Source of the DNA: Brevibacillus sp. DP1.3A
Lineage (GTDB): Bacteria; Bacillota; Bacilli; Brevibacillales; Brevibacillaceae
Direction: 5' to 3'
Length of the DNA: 64,000 nucleotides
Assembly (NCBI RefSeq): GCF_013284245.2
Contig: NZ_CP085876.1
Location: forward strand, 5,482,001-5,546,000
Positions 35,218 to 43,241 of this stretch are shown here, piece by piece. The notes under the pieces are model-generated. The model saw only the letters and a program-made list of their open reading frames with translations, ran no database searches and had not been told where the DNA came from. Numbering within the stretch: the stretch's first letter is position 1; the number at the start of each line of letters is the position of its first letter. The translations under genes were made by a program, and so were the position numbers.

Positions 35218-37566
35218 TCAGCCGACGTTTACTTCCAAATCTTCTACTTCTCTCTCCACGTATTTCAAATCTTTGTTGGCGTGGAAAGTGTCCGCTTTTT
35301 CAACCTTCACGGCTGTATTGTATTCGGGAATACCAGCGTATGTCTCGTATACACCCTTCGGAATGAGTACGTTCCCTTCCGGCCAGTGTACTTGAATGTT
35401 TCCTCGTCTAGTGTCCTCGAATTTGGCCCGTCCTTGGAACGTTCCATATTTATTGTAAACGACGATATTTTCGCCTTCTGCAATGCGCAGTTCTTTTGCA
35501 TCCTCTGCATTGATCAGGATATCATAACGGTCCGCATTGTTGAACGGGTCTTTCTTGCTATAGACCATCGAGTTGAACTGCTTGCCCCGACGAGTCGTTA
35601 CATAGAAGTGACCCTCTGGCTTGTTCAAATCCGGAATCTCAATCGGGATCAGATTCGAACGTCCGTCTGGTGTCGGGCATACGCCATCTTCACACAACCA
35701 TGCGCCACCCCATTGGAAGACATCTCCACGGTTTTTCAGATGCTGGATGCCGTCGTAGTTCGGATTCGCTAGGGCGATCTCTGCGCGAATTTCAGCCGCA
35801 TTGGAGAAGTGCATCAGATGCTTTTTCTCTGGATTTACCCGAGCCGCCAAGTCTACGTAAATCTCCCATTCCGAACGGGCTTCTTCAATACGTGGCCCTT
35901 CGACTTCCGCACTGAAGTAGACCATACGCTCTGTACTAGTCGAAGTACCGCCACCCGGCTGCTCGTAACGAGTCATTGCCGGTAGAACGATCACTTCTTC
36001 CTTCGCGTCCACCAACGTAGATGTATTGAAAATGATGTCCTGATGTACACGCAGCTCTACGCTTTCCAAGCATTTTTGCATGAAGTCCGGATCTGGCATC
36101 GTCTCCAGGAAGTTACCACCGCTCGTGTAGAACAGTCTGGTCTTGCGCTCGTGTCCATCTGGCAACACTGCATTTTCCAAAGAAATACCTACGATATCCC
36201 CTTGCCATTTCGGGATCGGGAAGTTCCAGATCTTTTCAATGCGGTTCCACGATTTTTCTTCGAAGTCGCCGCCAGGCAAGCTGAATGGATCGGCACCCAT
36301 TTCACCGGAGCCTTGTACGCCGGAGTGACCGCGAATCGGCATGAGACCTGTGTGCTTACGACCGAAGAATCCACGCAGGATAGCCAGATTGGCTACTTGA
36401 GAAATATTGTCCGTACCGAATTTGTGCTGGGTCAGTCCCATACTCCATACGAATACACCATTTTTGGAGTTGGCGAGCAGTTGCGCGAATTCTTTGATAC
36501 GCTCACGGCTGAGACCGGAGGATTCAATGATTTTGTCCCACGATTCATTCATCACATGCTTGCGCAGCTCTTCGATTCCGTTCGCGTGCTCCTTGATGAA
36601 TTCATGATTGATCGCAGAACCTGGTTTGGCTTCCTCCATCTCGAACCAAATCTTCATCACGCCGTTCATGAATGCGATGTCGCCGCCAATGTTCACTTGG
36701 TAGAAATCGTCTGCAATCTTCGTTCCGAACAAAGCACTATCCGGTACAGATGGAATCCAGTACTTCTCCATCGCTGGCTCTCTGTACGGGTTAATCAAGA
36801 TGATTTTCGTTCCTGCTTTTTTCGCAGCATACATGTATTTCGTCGATACAGGCTGGTTGTTACCTGGTACAGAGCCCCAGAATACGAGCACATCAGTACC
36901 GATCCAATCCTGATAGTTACAGCTCGATGCACCAATTCCAACCGAACGCTTCAATGCCGTCTTACTCGGCGAGTGACAAATACGTGATGCGTTGTCGATG
37001 TTGTTGGTTCCGAGGAAACGAGCCATTTTCGCTGCCGTGTAGTATACCTCGTTCGTAATACCACGAGCTGTCAAGAAAAAGGCCAGTTGTTTTGGGCTGA
37101 TGTCTTTGATTTTTTTCGCAATGCGGTTCAGCGCTTCATCCCAGCTAATGCGCGTGAACTTGTTTTCCCCAGGTTTTCTGGACAGCGGATACGGGATTCT
37201 TCCGAGCTTTCGCAATTCTTCGCTGGATAACTTTTGTAGCGCCCGTACATCTTCGAACCATTTTGGATCCATCGCAGACATCGTATTGAGACGCAGCACG
37301 TTCAAGCGCGTGGTGCACAAATGCGGGCCAGTCAGCGTCTGATCGTAGAGACCGGATACGCCGAGAGCGCAGCCATCACATACACCTTGCGTTAAAATTC
37401 GATAGGCGTAGCCCAAATTATCGCGATTGTCATAGGCCACCTTCATCGTATCGCGAATGTGATGCGGCTTGATTTTTCCGAGTCCCATCGGCATCAGTGA
37501 AGCCCATAAGGAAGGCTTCCACGAAGTATCCAGCTTAATTGGTCCGCCATGCTTGGTCTTGCCCAT
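35218..37566 (-). CDS. FdhF/YdeP family molybdopterin oxidoreductase
   Basis: 782-residue bis-MGD oxidoreductase of the formate dehydrogenase-like YdeP/TIGR01701 group. N-terminal GVCDGCALGV gives a CxxC at 63/66 in place of a full Fe4S4 four-Cys set. Core blocks: TRISWDEALNRIAKKI, RICHSPSKTALKRSVGIGASSCNYQD, FWGSVPGNNQPVS and MPIRGHSGVQGSGEMGADPF, with the C-terminal MGD domain RRGKQFNSMVY. Substrate is unproven: formate is likely given fdhD and the OFA transporter nearby. It has its own attenuator-like leader upstream and heads a unit with moeA and mobB. Confidence 0.88.
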   Translation of the reverse strand: MGKTKHGGPIKLDTSWKPSLWASLMPMGLGKIKPHHIRDTMKVAYDNRDNLGYAYRILTQGVCDGCALGVSGLYDQTLTGPHLCTTRLNVLRLNTMSAMDPKWFEDVRALQKLSSEELRKLGRIPYPLSRKPGENKFTRISWDEALNRIAKKIKDISPKQLAFFLTARGITNEVYYTAAKMARFLGTNNIDNASRICHSPSKTALKRSVGIGASSCNYQDWIGTDVLVFWGSVPGNNQPVSTKYMYAAKKAGTKIILINPYREPAMEKYWIPSVPDSALFGTKIADDFYQVNIGGDIAFMNGVMKIWFEMEEAKPGSAINHEFIKEHANGIEELRKHVMNESWDKIIESSGLSRERIKEFAQLLANSKNGVFVWSMGLTQHKFGTDNISQVANLAILRGFFGRKHTGLMPIRGHSGVQGSGEMGADPFSLPGGDFEEKSWNRIEKIWNFPIPKWQGDIVGISLENAVLPDGHERKTRLFYTSGGNFLETMPDPDFMQKCLESVELRVHQDIIFNTSTLVDAKEEVIVLPAMTRYEQPGGGTSTSTERMVYFSAEVEGPRIEEARSEWEIYVDLAARVNPEKKHLMHFSNAAEIRAEIALANPNYDGIQHLKNRGDVFQWGGAWLCEDGVCPTPDGRSNLIPIEIPDLNKPEGHFYVTTRRGKQFNSMVYSKKDPFNNADRYDILINAEDAKELRIAEGENIVVYNKYGTFQGRAKFEDTRRGNIQVHWPEGNVLIPKGVYETYAGIPEYNTAVKVEKADTFHANKDLKYVEREVEDLEVNVG

Positions 37567-37602
37567 TTCTTTATCTCCCCTCTAATAAACTCCATTGAGA
37601 CG

Positions 37603-37749
37603 AAAAAACCACCATGAAACCGTCCCTTGTCCTATAGGAAAAGAGCGTGTTCACGGTGGTTGTCTACGGCAGGTTCGCTACCTAGTCTCAACTTCGTGTT
37701 TGCTTTCGCGAATTCCGTTATGTCTAAGCCGGTGAACAGGATCGCTGCT
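37603..37749 (-). promoter_or_regulatory. Attenuator-like leader of the FdhF-like gene (leader 1)
   Basis: On the minus strand, hairpin AGCAGCGATCCTGTTCACCG (complement 37730-37749), then hairpin GGTAGCGAACCTGCCG (about 37667-37682), then a terminator with arms AACCACCGTGAA and TTCATGGTGGTT (37650-37661 and 37607-37618) followed by TTTTCG. TGTTCAC beside the first hairpin (37732-37738) can pair with GTGAACA in the terminator arm (37648-37654), so the folds are mutually exclusive. The same hairpins recur at 39517-39693. Confidence 0.6.
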
Positions 37750-37759
37750 TCGTTTAGAC

Positions 37760-38125
37760 TTACGGTTCGTTTTTCATTCTTTTTTCGATGTCTTGATCAA
37801 AAACAAAGATCGACATTCCAAAATCCCGTTCAATGTCAATATCGACGAATAGATCAACGAGTTTTGCTCCAAGAAACGCTTCCATGTCAACTGGCTGGTG
37901 TTTCCGATAGATCTCTTTGACCATTTCGGTTCGGGCAGCTCGTAATGTCTGCTTTCCGTCTTCCGAAGTGGCGATGAACTTTTCCACCGGAGAAAGGTTG
38001 CCTTCCATCTCGCAAATCGCCCAGTTCTTGCAGAACGTGGTGCTGATCTTGCTAGGTCCCTTTCCCATATGGCGCTTTCGGAAAGCCCTGACCAAATTAC
38101 TGAATTCTGCTTCGAACTTATTCAT
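37760..38125 (-). CDS. DUF2294 domain-containing protein
   Basis: 121 residues, soluble. Matches the Na-translocating-associated DUF2294 pattern: FSNLVRAFRKRHMGKGPSKI, then LSPVEKFIA and FGMSIFVFDQDIEKR. Members commonly sit beside formate dehydrogenase genes in Bacillales; function unknown. Located 53 bp after the transporter gene, before the FdhF-like gene. Confidence 0.82.
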   Translation of the reverse strand: MNKFEAEFSNLVRAFRKRHMGKGPSKISTTFCKNWAICEMEGNLSPVEKFIATSEDGKQTLRAARTEMVKEIYRKHQPVDMEAFLGAKLVDLFVDIDIERDFGMSIFVFDQDIEKRMKNEP

Positions 38126-38178
38126 CGAGGAAAATCACCTTTACTTCAAATCATTCTCTACTTAAACTTTACCATTGA

Positions 38179-39462
38179 TTAACTAGCCAATTCAACAGAC
38201 TTTTCTCTTTGTTTGGCTTCTTCCTTCAGTTTTTTGATATCCAGACGGACTAATAGCGAGATCACCAGAGCGACAACGAACATTCCTGCGAAAACACTCA
38301 TAGTTCCTGTATAGCTATCTGTCGTCTTGCGAACCCATGCTGCAAAGATCGGCCCTGCCAAGCCGGCAGCAGCCCATGCCGTCAAAATATAGCCGTGAAT
38401 CGCGCCCAATTGCTTCGTTCCAAACAAGTCACCAATGTATGCCGGGATAGATGCAAAGCCACCACCGTAACAGGTCATAATGATAAACATCGCAACCATG
38501 AACAGAATTGGATTGGACAAATTCGGCAACAGGAAGAACAATACCATTTGGATAACAAAGAAAGCTGTGTACGTATTTGGTCGTCCAATGAAATCAGACA
38601 GAGACGCCCATCCGATTCGTCCACCACCGTTGAACAAACCGTTTAACCCTACCATCAGAGCTGCTGTTCCGACAGACATGCCCACCATTTCTTGCGCCAT
38701 CGGCGATGCTACCGAAATAACCGCGATTCCACATGTCACATTAATAAACAGCATCAACCACAGCCAGTAAAAACGGCGTGTCTTGATCGCTTCGTTGGCA
38801 GTCAATTGGCACAAATCTTTTTTGATTTGCTTGCTGCCAGCTGTTCCCGTAGCGGAAAATCCAGCAGGTACCCAGCCTTTTGGAGGTGGAGCCAAATATT
38901 GAGCCGAAGCCAACATGACAACGAAATAAATAATGCCCAAAATATAAAAGGTGTTCGCGATTCCTACATTTGCAATCAAAGTGTTCATAATCGGACTAGC
39001 AATCATGGATGCAAAGCCGAAGCCCATAATCGCAAGACCTGTTGCTAAACCACGGCGATCCGGAAACCATTTGACCAAGGTCGATACTGGCGTAATATAA
39101 CCTACACCAAGACCGATACCGCCAAGTACCCCATAACACAAGTACAACAGAGGCAAGCTGCTCATTTGAATCGCCAAGCCAGCCCCGACAGTTCCTACTC
39201 CAAAAAAGATAGATGCTAGAATGCCAGCTTTGCGCGGGCCATGCTTTTCTACGTAATGACCGAGGAAGGCAGCAGACAGCCCTAAGAACAAGATCGCAAT
39301 ACTAAACGTAAATTGAACGTCTGGCAAGTCCCAGCCGAACTGCTCGGTAATTGGCTTCGTGAATACACTCCATGCGTATACTGATCCAATCGAGATGTGG
39401 ATGCCTACCGCAGCCAACGCGATGAGCCAGCGGTTTTTCACTTTTTGTTCCAAATCATTCAT
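38179..39462 (-). CDS. OFA-family MFS transporter (oxalate/formate antiporter-like)
   Basis: 427 residues, twelve helices. Start ATG at 39462 follows GAAGGAGATGA; an upstream ATG at 39486 lacks a site. Family marks: GSVYAWSVFTKPITEQFGW in helix 1, the loop VEKHGPRKAG, GIGLGVGYITPVSTLVKWFPDRRGLATGLAIMGFG split across helices 4-5, and a basic middle loop. Likely exchanges small carboxylates such as formate or oxalate, which fits the oxidoreductase cluster. Preceded by leader 2. Confidence 0.87.
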   Translation of the reverse strand: MNDLEQKVKNRWLIALAAVGIHISIGSVYAWSVFTKPITEQFGWDLPDVQFTFSIAILFLGLSAAFLGHYVEKHGPRKAGILASIFFGVGTVGAGLAIQMSSLPLLYLCYGVLGGIGLGVGYITPVSTLVKWFPDRRGLATGLAIMGFGFASMIASPIMNTLIANVGIANTFYILGIIYFVVMLASAQYLAPPPKGWVPAGFSATGTAGSKQIKKDLCQLTANEAIKTRRFYWLWLMLFINVTCGIAVISVASPMAQEMVGMSVGTAALMVGLNGLFNGGGRIGWASLSDFIGRPNTYTAFFVIQMVLFFLLPNLSNPILFMVAMFIIMTCYGGGFASIPAYIGDLFGTKQLGAIHGYILTAWAAAGLAGPIFAAWVRKTTDSYTGTMSVFAGMFVVALVISLLVRLDIKKLKEEAKQREKSVELAS

Positions 39463-39516
39463 CTCCTTCGCAATGGTCTTTCGCATGCTGTGGATCCATC
39501 AGCAGCCTTCTCGAAA

Positions 39517-39693
39517 AAAAGAAAAACTGCTGATTTCACCGACTCACCCAGGTCTCCACAAATGGAAACGAGGGATACGATGAAACACAGCAGTTAATCA
39601 TCAGCAGGAACGCTACATCAGCATCAACAAGCATTGTGTTCACTATGTAATTCGCTGCAAGGCTACAAAATAATCGGTGGCAGGGTCGCTGCT
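39517..39693 (-). promoter_or_regulatory. Attenuator-like leader of the OFA transporter gene (leader 2)
   Basis: On the minus strand, hairpin AGCAGCGACCCTGCCACCG (complement 39675-39693), second hairpin TGTAGCGTTCCTGCTGA (complement 39601-39617), then a long terminator AACTGCTG-TG-TTTCATCG / CGGTGAAA-T-CAGCAGTT with a TTTCTTTTTTT tail (39517-39595). CACCGA after the first hairpin can pair with TCGGTG in the terminator's second arm. Order and loop sequence match leader 1. Nothing else is seen in 39463-39854. Confidence 0.6.
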
Positions 39694-39854
39694 CCGTGTC
39701 AATCTGTCCTTACGCTAAGCATACATGGAAAGACGAAAATTTTATGACACTTTTCATCTCACATAGTATACTACCATGTAAGCGTTCACTCGACAATATT
39801 TTCCTCACAAAATAGCCATAAAAACTTCATATTTCCGACAAAAAGGAGGCCCGT

Positions 39855-40652
39855 ATGTCCGAACTAACCATCACCACCCGACTGCCCGTGTTGAAAATTT
39901 CGGCTGACCAACATGGCTGGGAAGACGACGAAATCGTTACCGAGTACCCCCTCACGATTTTCCTCAATGATGAGGAATTCGCTACAATCGTATGTACTCC
40001 GGCCGACCTGGAAGAAATGGTCATCGGTTTTCTAGCAGCCGAGGGCGTCATCAAGAGCTACTCGGAAATCAAACAGCTTACGATTAATGAGGCCCAAGGT
40101 TTTGCCTACGTTGATTTGCATAAAGAAACGATTTTGTCGCAGAGCTTTTACTCCAAACGCAGAATTACCTCCTGCTGCGGAAAAAGCAGACAATCCTTTT
40201 ACTTTTTTAGCGATGCGCGCACAGCAAAGCCCGTTGAAAGCACAACAACTGTCACTCCCGCTCAATGCATGCGCCTGATGAAAGAATTGCAAGCGTCGTC
40301 TGAGATCCACCGCCAAACAGGTGGCGTCCACAATGCAGCCCTCTGTACACCGGATGAAGTTTTGCTTCAGTTCTCCGACATCGGACGTCACAATGCTCTC
40401 GACAAGATCTATGGGAAATGCTTGCGAGATGACATTTCGACCACGGACAAAATTCTTGTCTTCAGTGGACGCATCTCGTCTGAGGTGCTGCTCAAGGCTG
40501 CCAAGATTGGTGCTGGCATCATATTGTCCAAGTCCGCTCCAACTGATCTCGCCCTGCAACTGGCAGATGAGCTGAAGCTCACCGCTGTCGGATTTATCCG
40601 CAATGACAAAATGAACGTGTATACACAAGCGCAGAGAATCCTCCTACCTTAA
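39855..40652 (+). CDS. fdhD: Formate dehydrogenase accessory sulfurtransferase FdhD
   Basis: 265 residues. FdhD passes sulfur from a cysteine desulfurase to the Mo cofactor and is required for formate dehydrogenase activity. The catalytic loop is RRITSCCGKSRQ with Cys107/Cys108, the variant found in Bacillus in place of CxxC. Other blocks: TEYPLTIFLNDEE, EEMVIGFLAAEGVI, TGGVHNAAL, FSDIGRHNALDKIYG and SGRISSEVLLKAAKIGAGI. AAGGAGG precedes the ATG. Divergent from the OFA transporter. Confidence 0.95.
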   Translation: MSELTITTRLPVLKISADQHGWEDDEIVTEYPLTIFLNDEEFATIVCTPADLEEMVIGFLAAEGVIKSYSEIKQLTINEAQGFAYVDLHKETILSQSFYSKRRITSCCGKSRQSFYFFSDARTAKPVESTTTVTPAQCMRLMKELQASSEIHRQTGGVHNAALCTPDEVLLQFSDIGRHNALDKIYGKCLRDDISTTDKILVFSGRISSEVLLKAAKIGAGIILSKSAPTDLALQLADELKLTAVGFIRNDKMNVYTQAQRILLP

Positions 40653-40694
40653 AGGAGGAATCAATCAAAAGCGGGACAAGCTGTTGGTAATCTC

Positions 40695-40720
40695 AAAGCC
40701 CGAGTTAGCTCTCGGGCTTT
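40695..40720 (+). terminator. Terminator after fdhD
   Basis: Perfect AAAGCCCGAG/CTCGGGCTTT, then TGTTCTTTG. Confidence 0.85.
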
Positions 40721-40743
40721 TGTTCTTTGTACGTGGGAATTTT

Positions 40744-41181
40744 CTATTTGCACCAGCAATGTTTCTTTTTGTGATGCTTGCAGTGGTGGTCATCTTCGTC
40801 TTCGTCTTCGTCGTCATCCTCTTCTTCGTCTTCATCATCTATTTCATGCTTCTTGCAACAGTGGTGGTCATGTTTTTCACAGCATTTGCAATCATGACAT
40901 TTGCAGCAGCAGCAGTGATCGTGGCACTGTTCATGCTTTTTGCAGCAGCAATGCGGCTCATCGTGTTTTTTGCAGCAGCAGTGAGGCTCGCAGTAATCGT
41001 CATGTTTCTTGCAGCAACAGTGGTGGTCGTGATGCTTGTCGTGTTTTTTACCGCAACAGTGGTGGTCGTGATGCTTGTCGTGTTTTTTACCGCAACAATG
41101 GTGGTCGTGATGTTTGTCGTGTTTTTTGCAACAACAGTGGTGACCGTGGTGTTGGCCCTGTTTTTTGCACTTTCTTGTCAT
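40744..41181 (-). CDS. Cys/His-rich repetitive protein, spore-coat-like metal binder
   Basis: 145 residues with about half the positions His, Cys or Lys. The N-terminal half holds tandem 12-residue units of the type HDHHCCGKKHDK (36-bp DNA repeats around 41020-41140), then units with EPHCCCKKHD, an acidic run (DDEDEEEDDDEDEDEDD) and a basic His-rich end (KKKHCWCK). AAAGGAGGG precedes the ATG. Such composition is typical of spore coat or metal-sequestering proteins in Brevibacillus/Paenibacillus; a coat location is inferred only. Repeat number may vary between strains. Confidence 0.75.
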   Translation of the reverse strand: MTRKCKKQGQHHGHHCCCKKHDKHHDHHCCGKKHDKHHDHHCCGKKHDKHHDHHCCCKKHDDYCEPHCCCKKHDEPHCCCKKHEQCHDHCCCCKCHDCKCCEKHDHHCCKKHEIDDEDEEEDDDEDEDEDDHHCKHHKKKHCWCK

Positions 41182-41284
41182 TGCGCTTCCCTCCTTTCGT
41201 TAGCGATCACTACTATTCATACGGTTTGTCCTGAGAAATGCTTGTATGATAGCCCCCTATAAACAGCCCCTTTTTTCCAAACAA

Positions 41285-41319
41285 AAAGACAGGACACGTC
41301 TCAAGCATGTCCTGTCTTT
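41285..41319 (-). terminator. Terminator of mobA, overlapping its stop
   Basis: Perfect 12-bp AAAGACAGGACA/TGTCCTGTCTTT; the minus strand continues TTTGTTTGG. Confidence 0.8.
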
Positions 41320-41933
41320 CTGCGTTTTTCTTCTAGTTTAGCCTGTTCGTACTCTTCAGGCGTGTTGACATTAAATACAGCCCAAGGGTCCAACCATTCA
41401 TCAGGCAATGGCACCACCCGCAACTCTTCTAATGTCCACATCAGTTTTCGCTGTCCATGTAACAGCGCCCGTTCCCAATTAGCCTGCGTTCTCCGATGAT
41501 ACACTGCGCATAACGGATGCGTGCGTCCCTCTGATTGGGTGACGATCACATCCCAATCGTCCCTCTCCCTCGCAAATTCAATAAGCTTGGCAATTTGCCC
41601 ACGATCCATAAAGGGAAGATCACAGGACAACACCAGCAAAGCATCCTCGGAACTTACGCGAAAGGCAGTAACCAGTCCACTGACAGGACCGCAGGATGGT
41701 ACCAGATCAGGTGTAATTGTGACGGGCCGTTCATCAATTTGTTCCTTTTGTGTCACTTGAGTATCCGAAAAATCGTTCGCTACAATGAAACAAGACAAGC
41801 CAACCTCCTGTACTTCTTTTACTAGCTCTGTTAAAAAGGTTCCGTCCCTCCACGGTAAGTTTTGCTTTGGCGAGCCCATTCTGCTGCTTTTTCCGCCCGC
41901 TAAAATAACCGCACCGATACGCAGCTGCTGCAT
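41301..41933 (-). CDS. mobA: Molybdenum cofactor guanylyltransferase MobA
   Basis: 210 residues from the ATG behind AGGAGGAAATTT. Nucleotidyltransferase fold: GAVILAGGKSSRMGSPKQNLPW at the N-terminus (GTP-binding loop), DLVPSCGPVSGLVTAF, LSCDLPFM with the metal-binding Asp, and NVNTPEEYEQA near the end. Attaches GMP to molybdopterin, completing the pathway with MoeA and MobB encoded 6 kb away. Divergent from dps. Confidence 0.93.
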   Translation of the reverse strand: MQQLRIGAVILAGGKSSRMGSPKQNLPWRDGTFLTELVKEVQEVGLSCFIVANDFSDTQVTQKEQIDERPVTITPDLVPSCGPVSGLVTAFRVSSEDALLVLSCDLPFMDRGQIAKLIEFARERDDWDVIVTQSEGRTHPLCAVYHRRTQANWERALLHGQRKLMWTLEELRVVPLPDEWLDPWAVFNVNTPEEYEQAKLEEKRRKTGHA

Positions 41934-41950
41934 AAATTTCCTCCTGGGTG

Positions 41951-41978
41951 TTGACAATAATCCTTATTAGTTTATAAT
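41951..41978 (+). promoter_or_regulatory. dps promoter
   Basis: TTGACA (41951-41956), 16-bp spacer, TATAAT (41973-41978), followed by the PerR-like box. Confidence 0.75.
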
Positions 41979-41988
41979 AAGTTTAAAC

Positions 41989-42003
41989 AAATAATTATTA
42001 TAA
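41989..42003. promoter_or_regulatory. PerR-type operator upstream of dps
   Basis: AAATAATTATTATAA matches 13 of 15 positions of the Per box TTATAATTATTATAA and lies over the transcription start region of dps. Confidence 0.65.
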
Positions 42004-42020
42004 ATAAGGAGAGATTCTCA

Positions 42021-42458
42021 ATGGAAAACACACTCTATAGCGTATTAAATAAACAAGTGGCGAACTGGACAGTCCTCTATACGAAACTACACAATTTTCA
42101 CTGGAATGTAAAAGGACCTCACTTCTTTACGCTCCACGCAAAATTTGAGGAATTGTACAACGAAGCAGCAGCGAATCTTGATTCCCTCGCTGAACGTGTC
42201 CTCTCCATCGGCGGAAAGCCTGTAGCGACTTTGGCTGCATGTCTGAACACAGCGAGCATCACCGAAGCAGAAGGAAACGAAACAGCTGAGCAAATGGTAG
42301 AAACGATCGCAAGAGACTTCTCCATTCTCGTAGACGAGCTGAAGCTGGCTATGGAAACGGCAGACCAAGCCGACGATGAAGCGACAGCCGATATGCTTTT
42401 GGGAATCCGCAGCGGCCTGGAAAAACACATTTGGATGCTCAAGTCCTTCTTGCAATAA
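42021..42458 (+). CDS. dps: Dps/MrgA family ferritin-like DNA-protecting protein
   Basis: 145 residues. Four-helix ferritin fold with the Dps ferroxidase ligands in LHNFHWNVKGPHFFTLHAKFEELY, then DSLAERVLSIGGKPVATL. Stores iron by using peroxide and protects DNA under oxidative stress. A sigma-A promoter and a PerR-like box upstream fit peroxide induction. A terminator (about 42480-42514) with AAAGGCGAT arms closes the unit. Confidence 0.93.
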   Translation: MENTLYSVLNKQVANWTVLYTKLHNFHWNVKGPHFFTLHAKFEELYNEAAANLDSLAERVLSIGGKPVATLAACLNTASITEAEGNETAEQMVETIARDFSILVDELKLAMETADQADDEATADMLLGIRSGLEKHIWMLKSFLQ

Positions 42459-42479
42459 GCAAGTAAATCAATAGACACC

Positions 42480-42514
42480 AAAAGGCGATTGTGCATAGAC
42501 ACATCGCCTTTTTT
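42480..42514 (+). terminator. Terminator after dps
   Basis: AAAAGGCGATTGTG/CACATCGCCTTTT with a T6 tail. Confidence 0.8.
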
Positions 42515-42556
42515 GGGTCTTGCCTTCCGTGAAACTGTCTATCTCACCCTCGTTGC

Positions 42557-43018
42557 CTAGAGTGAAAAAATCAGTTTCCGCCCGTCTTTTTCTACTTTTA
42601 CTTGGGGTAGATACTTTAATGACTTCTGTACACCAATGTAGGGACTCGCAAACTCAACCTGGTGCCGTGCTTTCAACACGGAGCAGAGATCAGCCAATGA
42701 CATCGGAGACATCGCTTCCCGTAACAGGTTCTCGATGTGCTTCGCAACTTCCAAATAATCGTGACGAATGTGAGCCTTTCTTACCTTCATTCGCTTCATC
42801 AGATCGTCGGAAAATTCCTCTGTTGACATAGTTTCATCCTCTGAGCTTTCATCGTCTCCGATCCCGGCTTCGTTATCCAACTCGCGAATACGGCTCAAAA
42901 GCTGTTTGATGTCAGCTCCCAACTGCTTGTCCTGATCGACATACTGTCGACGCAGTGCCATACGTTGCTCTAGCATGGCCTGCAATGTCATTTGTAACGC
43001 TTTCCGTTCGTTAAACAT
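42557..43018 (-). CDS. rok: Rok-like repressor
   Basis: 153 residues from the ATG at 43018. The N-terminus MFNERKALQMTLQAMLEQR mirrors B. subtilis Rok (MFNEREALRLRLEQ), followed by a coiled coil to RIRELDNEAG. After a short acidic linker comes a C-terminal winged-helix-like domain (HIENLLREAMSPMSLADLCS; FASPYIGVQKSLKYLPQV). Rok represses comK and silences AT-rich foreign DNA. This version has a shorter linker than the 191-residue B. subtilis protein. The ribosome binding site (GGGG, 13 bases away) is weak; a longer N-terminus is unlikely since it is hydrophobic and unlike Rok. Confidence 0.72.
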   Translation of the reverse strand: MFNERKALQMTLQAMLEQRMALRRQYVDQDKQLGADIKQLLSRIRELDNEAGIGDDESSEDETMSTEEFSDDLMKRMKVRKAHIRHDYLEVAKHIENLLREAMSPMSLADLCSVLKARHQVEFASPYIGVQKSLKYLPQVKVEKDGRKLIFSL

Positions 43019-43173
43019 TGCGTTATGTATTCCCCTTTTCGCAAAAAGTAGAATGATGGAATTATACCCAATGATAATATAATTCTCACTAGTTGGAAAC
43101 GGGGGAAATTGAGTGAAAAAAATCCCCACGAAAACCAAGGGTTAATCTTTTGCAACTGTACCTGTACATAGCC

Positions 43174-43222
43174 AAAATAGCCCCTTTCTAAACCAAGTTT
43201 GGCTATAGAAAAGAGCTATTTT
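43174..43222 (-). terminator. Terminator of the secreted PPC-like protein gene
   Basis: AAAATAGC/GCTATTTT outer stem with TTTCTA/TAGAAA inside and a competing TAGCCAAA/TTTGGCTA pairing. Confidence 0.6.
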
Positions 43223-43241
43223 GTCTCATATTCGAAATTAA

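Noticed and set aside
37603..37749. Leader 1 as a c-di-GMP or Mo-cofactor riboswitch
   Set aside because: GGTAGCGAACC recalls part of the c-di-GMP motif, but the rest of the conserved core is missing, and I could not recover the known Moco RNA core. Left as an unassigned attenuator.
41020..41140. Regular short DNA repeats that could suggest a CRISPR array
   Set aside because: They are in-frame 36-bp codon repeats of a Cys/His-rich protein, with no unique spacers and no cas genes.
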